This document shows, piece after piece, positions 1 through 5,928 of a DNA stretch of 11,374 nt. Source of the stretch: Candidatus Limnocylindrales bacterium (GTDB lineage Bacteria; Chloroflexota; Limnocylindria; Limnocylindrales; CSP1-4); contig JAUSJS010000274.1 of assembly GCA_030647575.1 (NCBI GenBank), positions 1 through 11,374 of the forward strand, written 5' to 3'. Under the pieces are notes generated by a model. It had not been told where the DNA came from. It made no database searches and was given only the letters and a program-made list of their open reading frames with translations. Each line of letters begins with the position of its first letter. Position 1 is the stretch's first letter. Position numbers and translations under genes: made by a program.

Positions 1-138
1 TTCGCCGTACATGTGCGCGACGGAGACGTCTACAGCGTCGATGAGGTTCGTGGCTGGCTGTCCGAAACGGGCTGGCGATTCATCGAGCACGCGCCGCTCG
101 TCGGTCCGCAGAGTCTGATCGTGGCCGAAGCCGCCTGA
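1..138 (+). CDS. C-terminal end of a probable SAM-dependent methyltransferase (partial)
   Basis: The frame is open from the first base to a TGA at 136-138 and gives 45 residues ending in SLIVAEAA. The pattern YSVDEVRGWLSETGWRFIEH, then a Pro/Gly turn, then a hydrophobic last strand is typical of the end of class I SAM-dependent methyltransferases: a helix with a Trp-Leu pair, a Gly-Trp/Phe turn, and a final strand ending in LIVA. The catalytic and SAM-binding parts lie outside the window, so neither substrate nor exact family can be given. A gap of about 330 bases with its own promoter and operators follows, so this gene is not part of the downstream operon. Methyltransferase is an inference from the tail only. 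The coding status is much more certain than the function. Confidence 0.55.
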   Translation, partial: FAVHVRDGDVYSVDEVRGWLSETGWRFIEHAPLVGPQSLIVAEAA

Positions 139-345
139 GCACACGGACGCGTCCTAGCAGGCCGGATATCGTCGGCACATGGCATCCGAAGGTTCGGACG
201 GCGACGCGCAGGACCCGCGCATCACGGCGAGGCTCGCCGAGATCCTCGCGCAGGCGCCAATCTTGTTGGACCGCCTCAGCGCGACAGCGCGGGCACCTCG
301 CCGGGAGAGCGTCCAGAGACCTTCCTCGCCACCGGCCGGGTGCCG

Positions 346-361
346 ATGCAATCGTTTGCAT
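346..361. promoter_or_regulatory. LacI-family operator O1, upstream of the -35 box
   Basis: ATGCAATCGTTTGCAT is a 16-base near-perfect palindrome with a central CG: ATGCAA and TTGCAT arms around the core, with one asymmetric pair. This matches the general LacI/GalR-type operator architecture, where a central CpG receives the hinge helices and A/T-rich half-sites receive the helix-turn-helix. It sits 7 bases upstream of TTGACA. The cognate protein is most likely the LacI-family gene at 8550-9674, but that link is inferred. Confidence 0.78.
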
Positions 362-368
362 TTGGGTA

Positions 369-397
369 TTGACACGGCGAAACGCCCGTTTCACCAT
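369..397 (+). promoter_or_regulatory. Candidate sigma-70-type promoter of the operon
   Basis: A perfect TTGACA lies at 369-374. With a 17-base spacer the -10 is CACCAT (392-397), a poor match (3 of 6) that would fit a weak or activator-dependent promoter. The much better -10-like TGTAAT at 402-407 lies 27 bases away, too far for this -35, and falls inside operator O2. Transcription from here would start near the beginning of O2 and leave a leader of about 65 bases before the short ORF at 469. The -35 and its place between the operators are seen directly. The -10 choice is uncertain. Confidence 0.55.
379..392. promoter_or_regulatory. Inverted repeat in the promoter spacer
   Basis: GAAACG-CC-CGTTTC is a perfect 6+6 inverted repeat lying exactly between the -35 and the proposed -10. 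GAAACG/CGTTTC half-sites are common in operators of LacI/GalR-family proteins, but here the arms are 2 bases apart, so the geometry differs from O1 and O2. It could be a weaker third site for the same repressor, a site for another regulator, or chance. Confidence 0.35.
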
Positions 398-400
398 CCG

Positions 401-416
401 GTGTAATCGTTTGCAG
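401..416. promoter_or_regulatory. LacI-family operator O2, at the predicted transcription start
   Basis: GTGTAATCGTTTGCAG matches O1 at 13 of 16 positions and shares the uninterrupted core AATCGTTTGCA. The centres of O1 and O2 are 55 bases apart, roughly five helical turns, so two dimers could lie on the same DNA face and clamp or loop the promoter between them. Its place over the expected start of transcription fits direct repression. The repeat of an 11-base core in a short A/T-enriched stretch is strong internal evidence that both are real binding sites. Confidence 0.75.
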
Positions 417-468
417 ATGGGTTGCCGCCCGGGAGCGGCGAGTCCCGATGGGTAACGGGGGACGGCAT

Positions 469-540
469 ATGAGCCATGTCCCGGATGCAGGTCAGGCGAT
501 GGCGGTCCGCCACGTCTCGGTGGTCGGTGAACTCCGGTGA
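469..540 (+). CDS. Candidate 23-codon leader ORF coupled to the IolD-like gene
   Basis: ATG at 469 is preceded by the purine run GGGGGA (457-462) at a 6-base spacing, the best ribosome-binding site in this part of the window. The ORF encodes 23 residues (MSHVPDAG...VVGELR) and ends with TGA at 538-540. That stop overlaps the ATG at 540 of the IolD-like gene as TGATG, a classic termination-reinitiation arrangement. No family is recognised and there is no run of a regulatory amino acid, so it does not look like an attenuator peptide. It may be a translational-coupling leader or a chance ORF. Its existence supports 540 as the start of the next gene. Confidence 0.35.
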   Translation: MSHVPDAGQAMAVRHVSVVGELR

Positions 541-597
541 TGAGCCCACAGTGGGCCCACGGAGAGCCAGATCGCCGCGATGAGCCGACGGTGAGCC
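539..597 (+). repeat. Imperfect 19-base direct repeat with nested palindromes at the start of the IolD-like gene
   Basis: Bases 539-557 and 579-597 match at 16 of 19 positions (both begin GATGAGCC), offset by 40 bases. The first copy also contains overlapping inverted repeats: GCCCAC-A-GTGGGC (544-556) and the palindrome GTGGGCCCAC (551-560). The second copy contains a four-codon frame (ATG at 580) whose TGA overlaps an in-frame GTG at 591 of the large gene. The stretch may be a duplicated initiation region or a regulatory fold. No function is claimed. Confidence 0.4.
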
Positions 598-956
598 AGG
601 CCGCCGTGCGGGCCAACGCGAGCGCTGGCGCGGGCTCGACAGCCACGGTGTCCACGACCCGGCGTCTGACCGGCGCGCAGATCCTCGTCGAGTATCTCGT
701 CGCCCAGGGTGTCCCGTATGCCGCGGGGATCCCCGGACACGGGTGCTGGAACCTGACCGACGTCCTCCTCGACTACGCGGATCGCATCAGGACGATCCAG
801 GTCATGCACGAGCAATCGGCCGTGCACCTCGCCGACGGCTACTACCGCGCCTCCGGCCGGCCAATGCTGGCATTCACCAGCATCGGGCCTGGTCAGATGA
901 ACACCGTCGTCGGCATGGCGACCGCCTACGCCGACTCACGGCCGTGCTCCTGGTGA
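540..956 (+). CDS. iolD: IolD-like ThDP-dependent hydrolase, N-terminal part (frameshifted)
   Basis: This is the N-terminal (pyrimidine-binding) part of a thiamine-diphosphate enzyme of the acetolactate synthase/IolD superfamily. IolD hydrolyses 3D-(3,5/4)-trihydroxycyclohexane-1,2-dione, opening the inositol-derived ring. Seen here are RRLTGAQILVEYLVAQGV near residues 41-58, GIPGHG (the GHG is IolD-like; acetolactate synthases usually have GG), the catalytic Glu in MHEQSAVHLADGYY (residue 91, codon 810-812), and TSIGPG. The frame runs to a premature TGA at 954-956, but homology stops at about residue 133 (YADS). The family then continues in another frame from 938 (TAVLLVTG), so one base is missing near 936-938. 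The start at 540 rests on the TGATG junction; GTG codons at 591 and 648 are alternatives, since recognisable homology begins only near 657. Confidence 0.75.
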   Translation: MSPQWAHGEPDRRDEPTVSQAAVRANASAGAGSTATVSTTRRLTGAQILVEYLVAQGVPYAAGIPGHGCWNLTDVLLDYADRIRTIQVMHEQSAVHLADGYYRASGRPMLAFTSIGPGQMNTVVGMATAYADSRPCSW

Positions 957-2458
957 CGGGGTCCGCCCACACCTACATGCGCGGCCACGGCCTGCTCCAG
1001 GAGGTGGAGCGGCGGCACGGCGCGGACAACGCGCGCGTGTTCGACCCGATCGTCAAGGAGTGGTGGCAGCCGTCGCGCACGGACGAGCTGCCCTTCGTCC
1101 TGCATCGGGCGTGGAACCAGATGGTGTCCGGCCGGCCGGGCCCCGTCCTGCTCGATCTGCCGATGGACGTCCAGGCCGACGCTGCCGACGTGACCATTCC
1201 GGACCCTGAGCAGCGCGAGGCCCACAACGGCGCACGCCCATCCGCCGCGGACATCGAACGGGCTGCTCGCCTGCTGGCAGAGGCGGATCGCCCGGTCATC
1301 GTCGCCGGCGGTGGCGCGATCACGGCCGAGGCGGCCGACCTCGTCACCGCCCTCGCCGAGCGTCTCGGTGCCCCGGTCGCCACGACATGGATGGGCAAGG
1401 GCGCGATCGACGAGACCCACGAGCTCAATGCGTGGAGTGTCGGCGACACCGCGAGCACGTCGGGCAACCGGCTGGCGGCAACGGCCGACGTCCTCATCGC
1501 GGTCGGCTGCCGGTTCACCGACTGGTCATCCTCTTCCTGGCGGCGCGGCGTGACCTACGCGATCCCGCCCACCCGGCTGATCCAGATCGACGTCGATCCG
1601 CGCGAGATCGGCAAGAACTACCCGGTCGAGGTCGGGCTCCTGGGCGACGCACGGGCGGCTGTGGCGGACCTTCTCGAGGCGCTCGGACCGGGCGGTGGAC
1701 CCACGGCCTACCGGTCGACCGCATATTTCGAGGAGATCCAGGCGCGCAAGACCGAGTGGGAAGACCTCAAGCGGGCCAAGCAGCGAAGTGCGGCCATCCC
1801 CATGACCCAGGCCCGCGCTCTCTTCGAGGTCCAGGCCGCGACCGCGCCGGACGCGATCGTGGTGACCGGCGCCGGCCTGCCCCAGTCCATCGTCAAGCAG
1901 AACTGGGTCACCCGGCGGCCGCGAACCCACCTGACGAGCGGCGGCTTCTCGACCATGGGCTTCACGCTGCCAGCTGCGATCGGCGCCAGGCTCTGTCGGC
2001 CCGACCGCCAGGTTCTCGGCATCGCGGGCGACGGCGACTTCCTCCAAACGATGCAGGAGCTGGCGGCAGCGGCGATGCTCGACCTGCCGGTCGTCTTCGT
2101 CGTCCTCAACAACAGCGGCTGGATCAGCATCAAGGGCGGCCAGACGAACTTCTTCGGACGAACCGCGGCGGTCGACTTCCTGCACCGCGACGGCTCGATC
2201 TACTCGCCCGACTACCAGGCGATCGGTGCCGCCTTCGGGTTGCGCGCGGAGCACGTCGATCATCCCGACGCGGTCCGCCCCGCGGTCGAGCGCGCACTCG
2301 CGGCCGATGGTCCGGCGCTCGTGGCGATCGACGTCGCGCGCGAGCTCCCCGACGCGGGGCTCGACAAGACGGGCTGGTGGGACGCGCCCGTCCCCGAGTT
2401 CCACGCCGAGCAGCACGCCGCCCAGCTCGCCGGACGCGCGGAGGAGCAGCATCGATGA
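938..2458 (+). CDS. iolD: IolD-like ThDP-dependent hydrolase, central and C-terminal part (frameshifted)
   Basis: This continues the protein in the second frame as TAVLLVTGSAHTYMRG and runs to TGA at 2456-2458. Joined to the upstream part it gives about 639 residues, very close to B. subtilis IolD (637). A central domain covers roughly residues 230-370 (DRPVIVAGGGA, MGKGAIDETH, VGCRFTDWSSSSW). The C-terminal pyrophosphate-binding domain carries the ThDP/Mg motif GDGDFLQTMQEL (from residue 497 of the joined protein) through NN at 524-525, followed by SGW. The end TGWWDAPVPEF recalls the IolD tail. No good start codon with a ribosome-binding site lies at the break (GTG 944, ATG 977), so independent expression is unlikely. 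The break is either a sequencing error or a true inactivating mutation. IolD is favoured over acetolactate synthase by GHG, TSIGPG and the iol neighbours. Confidence 0.8.
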   Translation, partial: TAVLLVTGSAHTYMRGHGLLQEVERRHGADNARVFDPIVKEWWQPSRTDELPFVLHRAWNQMVSGRPGPVLLDLPMDVQADAADVTIPDPEQREAHNGARPSAADIERAARLLAEADRPVIVAGGGAITAEAADLVTALAERLGAPVATTWMGKGAIDETHELNAWSVGDTASTSGNRLAATADVLIAVGCRFTDWSSSSWRRGVTYAIPPTRLIQIDVDPREIGKNYPVEVGLLGDARAAVADLLEALGPGGGPTAYRSTAYFEEIQARKTEWEDLKRAKQRSAAIPMTQARALFEVQAATAPDAIVVTGAGLPQSIVKQNWVTRRPRTHLTSGGFSTMGFTLPAAIGARLCRPDRQVLGIAGDGDFLQTMQELAAAAMLDLPVVFVVLNNSGWISIKGGQTNFFGRTAAVDFLHRDGSIYSPDYQAIGAAFGLRAEHVDHPDAVRPAVERALAADGPALVAIDVARELPDAGLDKTGWWDAPVPEFHAEQHAAQLAGRAEEQHR

Positions 2459-2481
2459 CCCTGCACGAGGACCATCGATGA
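2455..2481 (+). CDS. Candidate 8-codon coupling ORF between iolD and iolE
   Basis: ATG at 2455 overlaps the iolD stop as ATGA (2455-2458) and has a strong ribosome-binding site, GGAGGAG, at 2440-2446. It encodes MTLHEDHR and stops with TGA at 2479-2481, which overlaps the iolE start as a second ATGA (2478-2481). The same CATCGATGA nonamer occurs at both ends (2450-2458 and 2473-2481), 23 bases apart, so the second start region may be a duplication of the first. It is either a translational relay or a vestige of a duplicated start. The peptide itself is unlikely to have a function. Confidence 0.3.
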   Translation: MTLHEDHR

Positions 2482-3416
2482 GCCAGGCGCCCGCCACTCG
2501 GCCGCTGTCCGGCGCAACGATCGGGATCAACCAGATCCTGTGGGCGAACGATGACCTGCCCGACCTGATGCCACCGATCGCCCCGCTGACGATCCTCGAT
2601 GAGATGGCCCGCCTCGGGTATCGCGGGACCCAGCTCGGCACGACGTTCCCGCGGGGCGAGGCGCTCCGCGAGGCGCTCCGGAGCCGGGACCTGCGGATCG
2701 CGGAGGTGTATGCCTGCCTGCCGTGCAGCGCGGACGGACCCACGCGCGAGGCGCGTGACGTCGGTCGCAGGAAGCTGGCCGAGCTCCACGCGGTCGAGGG
2801 CGACGTTCTCGTCGCGGCGCTGCCGCTCACCCGCGATCGGGTCGGTCACGCTGCCCGGGCCGGAGTGCCCGGCGTGCCGTGCCTGAGCGACCGGGGTGTC
2901 CGCTCGCTGGCCGACCTCCTCGCCGAGCTTGCCGCGGAGGCGAAGGGGCTCGGTCATCCGCTCGCGTTCCATCACCACGTCGGGACGTACATCGAGACGC
3001 CGGCCGAGATCGAGCGGCTCATGGCCGCCGCCGATCGAGAGCTCGTCGGACTGTGCCTGGACGTCGGCCACTATCAGCTCGCCGGCGGCGATCCGGTCGA
3101 GGCGATCGGCCGCTACGGCGAGCGGGTGCGCCACGTCCACCTCAAGGACGTCGACCGCGACGTCGCCCGCCGGATGCGGTCGGGCGCGATCGAGGATTTC
3201 CTGGGCGGGCTGCGCGAGCGCGTTTTCACCGAGCTCGGGAGGGGGGAGCTCGATCTGCCGAGCGTGCTCGCCGCACTCGCCCGGCGCGATTACCGGGGCT
3301 GGCTGATCGTCGAGCACGATACGACGTGGCGGCCGCCGTCCGAGAGTGCCGCGATCTCGCGCGCGATCGTCGACTTCGTGCTCGACGAGCTGCCTCGGAT
3401 ACGGCTTGTCGCATGA
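2478..3416 (+). CDS. iolE: Inosose dehydratase-like protein (IolE type, xylose-isomerase-like TIM barrel)
   Basis: The 312-residue product matches the IolE family in length and landmarks. IolE dehydrates 2-keto-myo-inositol (scyllo-inosose) to the trihydroxycyclohexane-dione that IolD cleaves. Visible are GINQILWANDDLPD near the N terminus, FHHHVGTYIETPAEIERLM (His165-167), CLDVGHYQLAGGDP (Asp195, His198), RHVHLKDV (His219, His221, Lys223) and GWLIVEHD (Glu279), the usual metal- and substrate-binding set of AP-endonuclease-2/IolE barrels. ATG 2478 is chosen because GAGG (2466-2470) lies 7 bases upstream and homology starts soon after; the frame stays open upstream inside iolD, but that part has no homology. 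It is soluble and cytoplasmic. IolG follows after 10 bases. Another inosose dehydratase or epimerase of the same fold cannot be excluded. Confidence 0.85.
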   Translation: MSQAPATRPLSGATIGINQILWANDDLPDLMPPIAPLTILDEMARLGYRGTQLGTTFPRGEALREALRSRDLRIAEVYACLPCSADGPTREARDVGRRKLAELHAVEGDVLVAALPLTRDRVGHAARAGVPGVPCLSDRGVRSLADLLAELAAEAKGLGHPLAFHHHVGTYIETPAEIERLMAAADRELVGLCLDVGHYQLAGGDPVEAIGRYGERVRHVHLKDVDRDVARRMRSGAIEDFLGGLRERVFTELGRGELDLPSVLAALARRDYRGWLIVEHDTTWRPPSESAAISRAIVDFVLDELPRIRLVA

Positions 3417-3426
3417 GGAGCGGCGG

Positions 3427-4419
3427 ATGAGGATCTGTTTGCTCGGCGCGGGCCGGATCGGTCGGCTGCACGGCACCCTGGTCGCCGCCCAGTCCGAGGT
3501 CGACGAGATCGTCGTCGCGGACGTCGATCCCGGTCGGGCGGCCGAGACGGCCGCGGCGATCGGCGGGCGGGTCGCGCCGACTGCCGAGCAGGCGATGGAG
3601 GGCGTCGACGCGGTTATCGTGGTCGCCTCGACCGATGCCCATGCCGGCCTCGTGGCGGCGGCCGTCGAGCGCGGGCTGCCGACGTTCTGCGAGAAGCCTC
3701 TGGCGTTCGACCTGCCCGAGACGGTCGAGCTCGTCGAGCAGATCGAAGCCCGAGGCGCCGTCGTCCAGGTGGGCTTCCAGCGCCGGTTCGATCCGGCCTA
3801 TCGCGAGGCGCGCCGGCTCATCGAGTCAGGCGAGCTGGGGACCGTATACCTCGTCCGGCTCATCGCCCACGACCACGAGCCACCGCCCGACACGTACATC
3901 CCAGTCTCGGGCGGGCTCTTCCGCGACTCGTCGATCCACGACTTCGATGCACTCCGCTGGGTGACCGGCCAGGAGGTGGACGAGGTCTACGCCGCCGGCT
4001 CGGTGCGCGCCTTTCCGGTCTTCGAGCGCTACGACGATGTCGACACGGGAGCGGCGATCCTGCAGCTGGCCGACGGAACCCTTGGCGTCCTCAGCCAGAC
4101 CCGGCACGACCCCCTGGGCTACGACGTCCGGATGGAGATCGTCGGGTCGCGCGATGCGGTGACCGTCGGGCTCGGGCAGCAGACGCCGCTCCGCTCGCTC
4201 GAGCCGGACGCTCCGGCACGGGCCGGCCCAGCCTGGCAGACGTTCTTCACTCGATTCGAGACTGCCTATCAGGAGGAGCTGCTGACGTTTCTGCGCGTCG
4301 CCCGTGGCGAGATCGCGAGCCCGTGTACGGCCCGCGACGCGCTCGAGGCGATGCGCATCGCGGTGGCGGCCGGTCTCTCGCGCAGCGAGCATCGACCGGT
4401 CCGCCCGATGGACATGTAG
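3427..4419 (+). CDS. iolG: Gfo/Idh/MocA oxidoreductase, inositol 2-dehydrogenase type
   Basis: The 330-residue protein opens with a Rossmann fingerprint, ICLLGAGRIGRLH (GxGxxG), and an acidic residue ending strand 2 (VADVDPGR), suiting NAD. The family's catalytic triad is complete: Lys90 in CEKPLAF, and Asp167 and His171 in FRDSSIHDFDALRW, matching Lys97/Asp172/His176 of B. subtilis IolG. It would oxidise myo-inositol or a related cyclitol to the 2-keto form. The ribosome-binding site GAGGAG (3415-3420) is 6 bases before ATG and overlaps the iolE stop. The operon context supports inositol dehydrogenase, but specificity in this family (scyllo- or chiro-inositol, other sugars) cannot be read from motifs alone. 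Confidence 0.85.
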   Translation: MRICLLGAGRIGRLHGTLVAAQSEVDEIVVADVDPGRAAETAAAIGGRVAPTAEQAMEGVDAVIVVASTDAHAGLVAAAVERGLPTFCEKPLAFDLPETVELVEQIEARGAVVQVGFQRRFDPAYREARRLIESGELGTVYLVRLIAHDHEPPPDTYIPVSGGLFRDSSIHDFDALRWVTGQEVDEVYAAGSVRAFPVFERYDDVDTGAAILQLADGTLGVLSQTRHDPLGYDVRMEIVGSRDAVTVGLGQQTPLRSLEPDAPARAGPAWQTFFTRFETAYQEELLTFLRVARGEIASPCTARDALEAMRIAVAAGLSRSEHRPVRPMDM

Positions 4420-4446
4420 CGGCGCACGGCGCCAGATCGCAAGGAG

Positions 4447-4560
4447 GTGACGCCAACGAAGGTGGACATGGACACCAGCGACATGGGGATCGACCCCACG
4501 GGCAGTGGCGAGGACCCCCGCCCGACCATCGATGGATCGACAGAGGAGGAGAAAGCATGA
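4447..4560 (+). CDS. Candidate small acidic ORF between iolG and the binding-protein gene
   Basis: The iolG frame stays open after its TAG (4417-4419) until TGA at 4558-4560, which overlaps the start of the next gene as ATGA (4557-4560). Possible starts are GTG 4447, GTG 4462, ATG 4468 and ATG 4483. A near-perfect Shine-Dalgarno AAGGAGGTGA lies at 4441-4450, but its spacing is too close for 4447 and long (14-20 bases) for 4462 and 4468. From ATG 4468 the product is 30 residues, rich in Asp and Glu (MDMDTSDMG...TEEEKA), with no recognised family. It could be a coupling leader that raises translation of the abundant binding protein. The strong unused-looking Shine-Dalgarno is the main reason to take it seriously. 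Confidence 0.35.
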   Translation: MTPTKVDMDTSDMGIDPTGSGEDPRPTIDGSTEEEKA

Positions 4561-5852
4561 AGCTCCGCAAGTGGCTCGCGATGCTCGTCCCGATCGCGCT
4601 CGTCGCGTCGGCGTGCTCGTCGACCCCGAGCAGCGGGACCGCGACGAAGCTCACGATTGCCGCGGTCCAGGGTGTCGAGGACGCGGGCCTCAAGGCGCTC
4701 GCGCCGATGTACAAGCAGCAGAAGGGCGTCGAGATCGAGATCGTCGAGGCACCCTACGACGACCTGTACTCGAAGTTGGTCAACGCCTTCAAGGCGAACG
4801 ACTCGACCTACGACCTGATCATGATGGACGACCCGTGGATGCCGAAGTTCGGCACCGACGGCTCCCTGTCCGACCTCGGCGCGCTGGGCATCACGCAGGA
4901 TCCCGACATCGCCCAGGTCGTGTGGGACGTCGGGACGTGGCCGCCGCCGCGCGGCCCGGTGCCGCCCACCGAGACGAGCAAGGCAAAGCAGCTGCTCGGC
5001 GTGACGATCGTCGGCAACGTCGAGATGTTCATGTACCGCAACGATCTGACCCCCACGGGGCCGACCAGCTATGACGACGTGCTGGCGAACGCCAAGGCTC
5101 AGAACAAGCAGGGCTCGGTCGCCGGATACATCATCCGGGGCAAGGCCACCAACCCGGTGGTCGCGGACTTCCTGCCGATCCTCTGGTCGCAGGGCGGCGA
5201 CGTCTTCGACGAGAACTGGAACGTCGTCCTCGACAACGACGCGTCAAAGGCCGCGATCGGCTTCCTGGTCAACGACCTCAAGCCCGTCGCCCAGACCGAC
5301 CCCGGCAGCACCGACGCATCGGACCGCGACAAGATCATGGCCAACGGCCAGGGTTACCAGTCATCGGTCTGGCCGGGCGAGATCAACACCGCCGTGCTCG
5401 ATCCCGCGGTCACGAAGGTCGCCGGCAAGGTCACCTTCATCCCGATCCCCAAGGGCAAGAGCGGCAAGGGCGTTGGCATGATGGGCAACTGGCTGCTGGG
5501 CGTCCCGAAGGCGTCCAAGAACCAGCAGGCCGCGGCCGAATTCATCAAATGGATGCTCCAGAAGGACACCCAGATGACGTACGCCCAGAACCAGGGGATT
5601 CCGTCGCGGACGAGCGTCCTTAAGGATGCCAGCCTGACAGCGGCCAACCCGTACTTCCCGGTGCTCGCCGATGCGCTCCAGGCGCCGCCCAACTGGCGGC
5701 CCCGGACCGATCAGTGGAACGCTGTGGAGACGATCATCGGAACCCACCTCAACAACGCGCTGACCGGAGGTGAAACGGCCGACCAGGCCGCGACGGGCGC
5801 GGCGGCCGAGATCCGGACCCTCATGAAGGGGGCCGGCTACCCGACCCAGTGA
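4557..5852 (+). CDS. ABC sugar transporter substrate-binding lipoprotein (family 1)
   Basis: The 431-residue protein starts with a lipoprotein signal: Lys/Arg at 2-5, a hydrophobic core LAMLVPIALV and lipobox ASAC with Cys20, followed by a Ser/Thr/Pro linker. The mature part is a carbohydrate-binding protein of the MalE/UgpB type (LTIAAVQGVEDAGLKALAPMYKQQKGVEIEIVEAPYDDLYSKL, YDLIMMDDPWMPKF, the late GNWLLGVPKASKNQQAAAEFIKWM, and GIPSR). It would be membrane-anchored outside the cell and deliver solute to the two permeases that follow. GAGGAGGAG (4543-4551) gives a very strong ribosome-binding site 5 bases before ATG, consistent with the high level such proteins need. The ligand is unknown; the operon suggests a cyclitol or cyclitol-containing sugar. 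Confidence 0.9.
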   Translation: MKLRKWLAMLVPIALVASACSSTPSSGTATKLTIAAVQGVEDAGLKALAPMYKQQKGVEIEIVEAPYDDLYSKLVNAFKANDSTYDLIMMDDPWMPKFGTDGSLSDLGALGITQDPDIAQVVWDVGTWPPPRGPVPPTETSKAKQLLGVTIVGNVEMFMYRNDLTPTGPTSYDDVLANAKAQNKQGSVAGYIIRGKATNPVVADFLPILWSQGGDVFDENWNVVLDNDASKAAIGFLVNDLKPVAQTDPGSTDASDRDKIMANGQGYQSSVWPGEINTAVLDPAVTKVAGKVTFIPIPKGKSGKGVGMMGNWLLGVPKASKNQQAAAEFIKWMLQKDTQMTYAQNQGIPSRTSVLKDASLTAANPYFPVLADALQAPPNWRPRTDQWNAVETIIGTHLNNALTGGETADQAATGAAAEIRTLMKGAGYPTQ

Positions 5853-5863
5853 CCCGGAGCGGG
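5853..5863 (+). other. Small stem-loop after the binding-protein gene
   Basis: CCCG-GAG-CGGG directly follows the TGA of the binding-protein gene and can form a 4-bp hairpin. It is followed by the tandem GATCGATCGATCGA (5868-5881) and GGGAA-CC-TTCCC (5888-5899), which covers the purine run before the permease. Such structures between binding-protein and permease genes often stabilise the upstream mRNA and lower downstream expression. This stem is short, so the role is only a suggestion. There is no T-run, hence no terminator call. Confidence 0.25.
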
Positions 5864-5898
5864 CGGTGATCGATCGATCGAGCGAAGGGAACCTTCCC

Positions 5899-5928
5899 GT
5901 GAGCGGTACGTGTCGGGGAACGGTGTGA
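5899..5928 (+). CDS. Candidate 9-codon ORF before permease 1
   Basis: GTG at 5899 has a better ribosome-binding site (GAAGGGA, 5884-5890, spacing 8) than the start of the permease frame. It encodes nine codons (VSGTCRGTV) and ends in TGA at 5926-5928. That stop overlaps GTG 5925, which is in the permease frame, as GTGA. If used, the permease would begin at GTG 5925, five residues after GTG 5910. It may be a coupling relay or chance. A single-base error joining both frames is a further possibility. Confidence 0.25.
   Translation: MSGTCRGTV

Larger units (their letters stand above)
139..468. other. Non-coding control region upstream of the inositol operon
   Basis: These 330 bases hold no convincing gene. 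The left part has small inverted repeats: the palindrome GGACGCGTCC at 145-154 and TCCGAA/TTCGGA arms at 185-198. Neither is followed by a T-run, so no intrinsic terminator for the upstream gene can be claimed. The right part (346-416) is locally much richer in A/T than the genes and contains two LacI-type operators, a -35 hexamer and a third inverted repeat, which are annotated separately. About 50 bases further on, a purine-rich GGGGGA (457-462) precedes the short ORF at 469. Confidence 0.7.

Noticed and set aside
185..198. Intrinsic terminator of the upstream gene
   Set aside because: The TCCGAA/TTCGGA inverted repeat has only two bases between its arms and no following T-run.
179..406. 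75-codon + strand ORF in the upstream control region
   Set aside because: It has no ribosome-binding site and no recognisable family, and it contains operator O1, the -35 box and part of O2, so it is best read as non-coding.
936..956. Programmed -1 frameshift in the IolD-like gene
   Set aside because: There is no X-XXY-YYZ slippery heptamer or obvious downstream structure, and the family is not known to use frameshifting. A missing base explains it more simply.
2130..3476. Long minus-strand ORF of 448 codons opposite iolD end and iolE
   Set aside because: It has Arg/Asp/Pro-rich composition with no domains. The + strand frames are convincing, so this is a codon-bias shadow.
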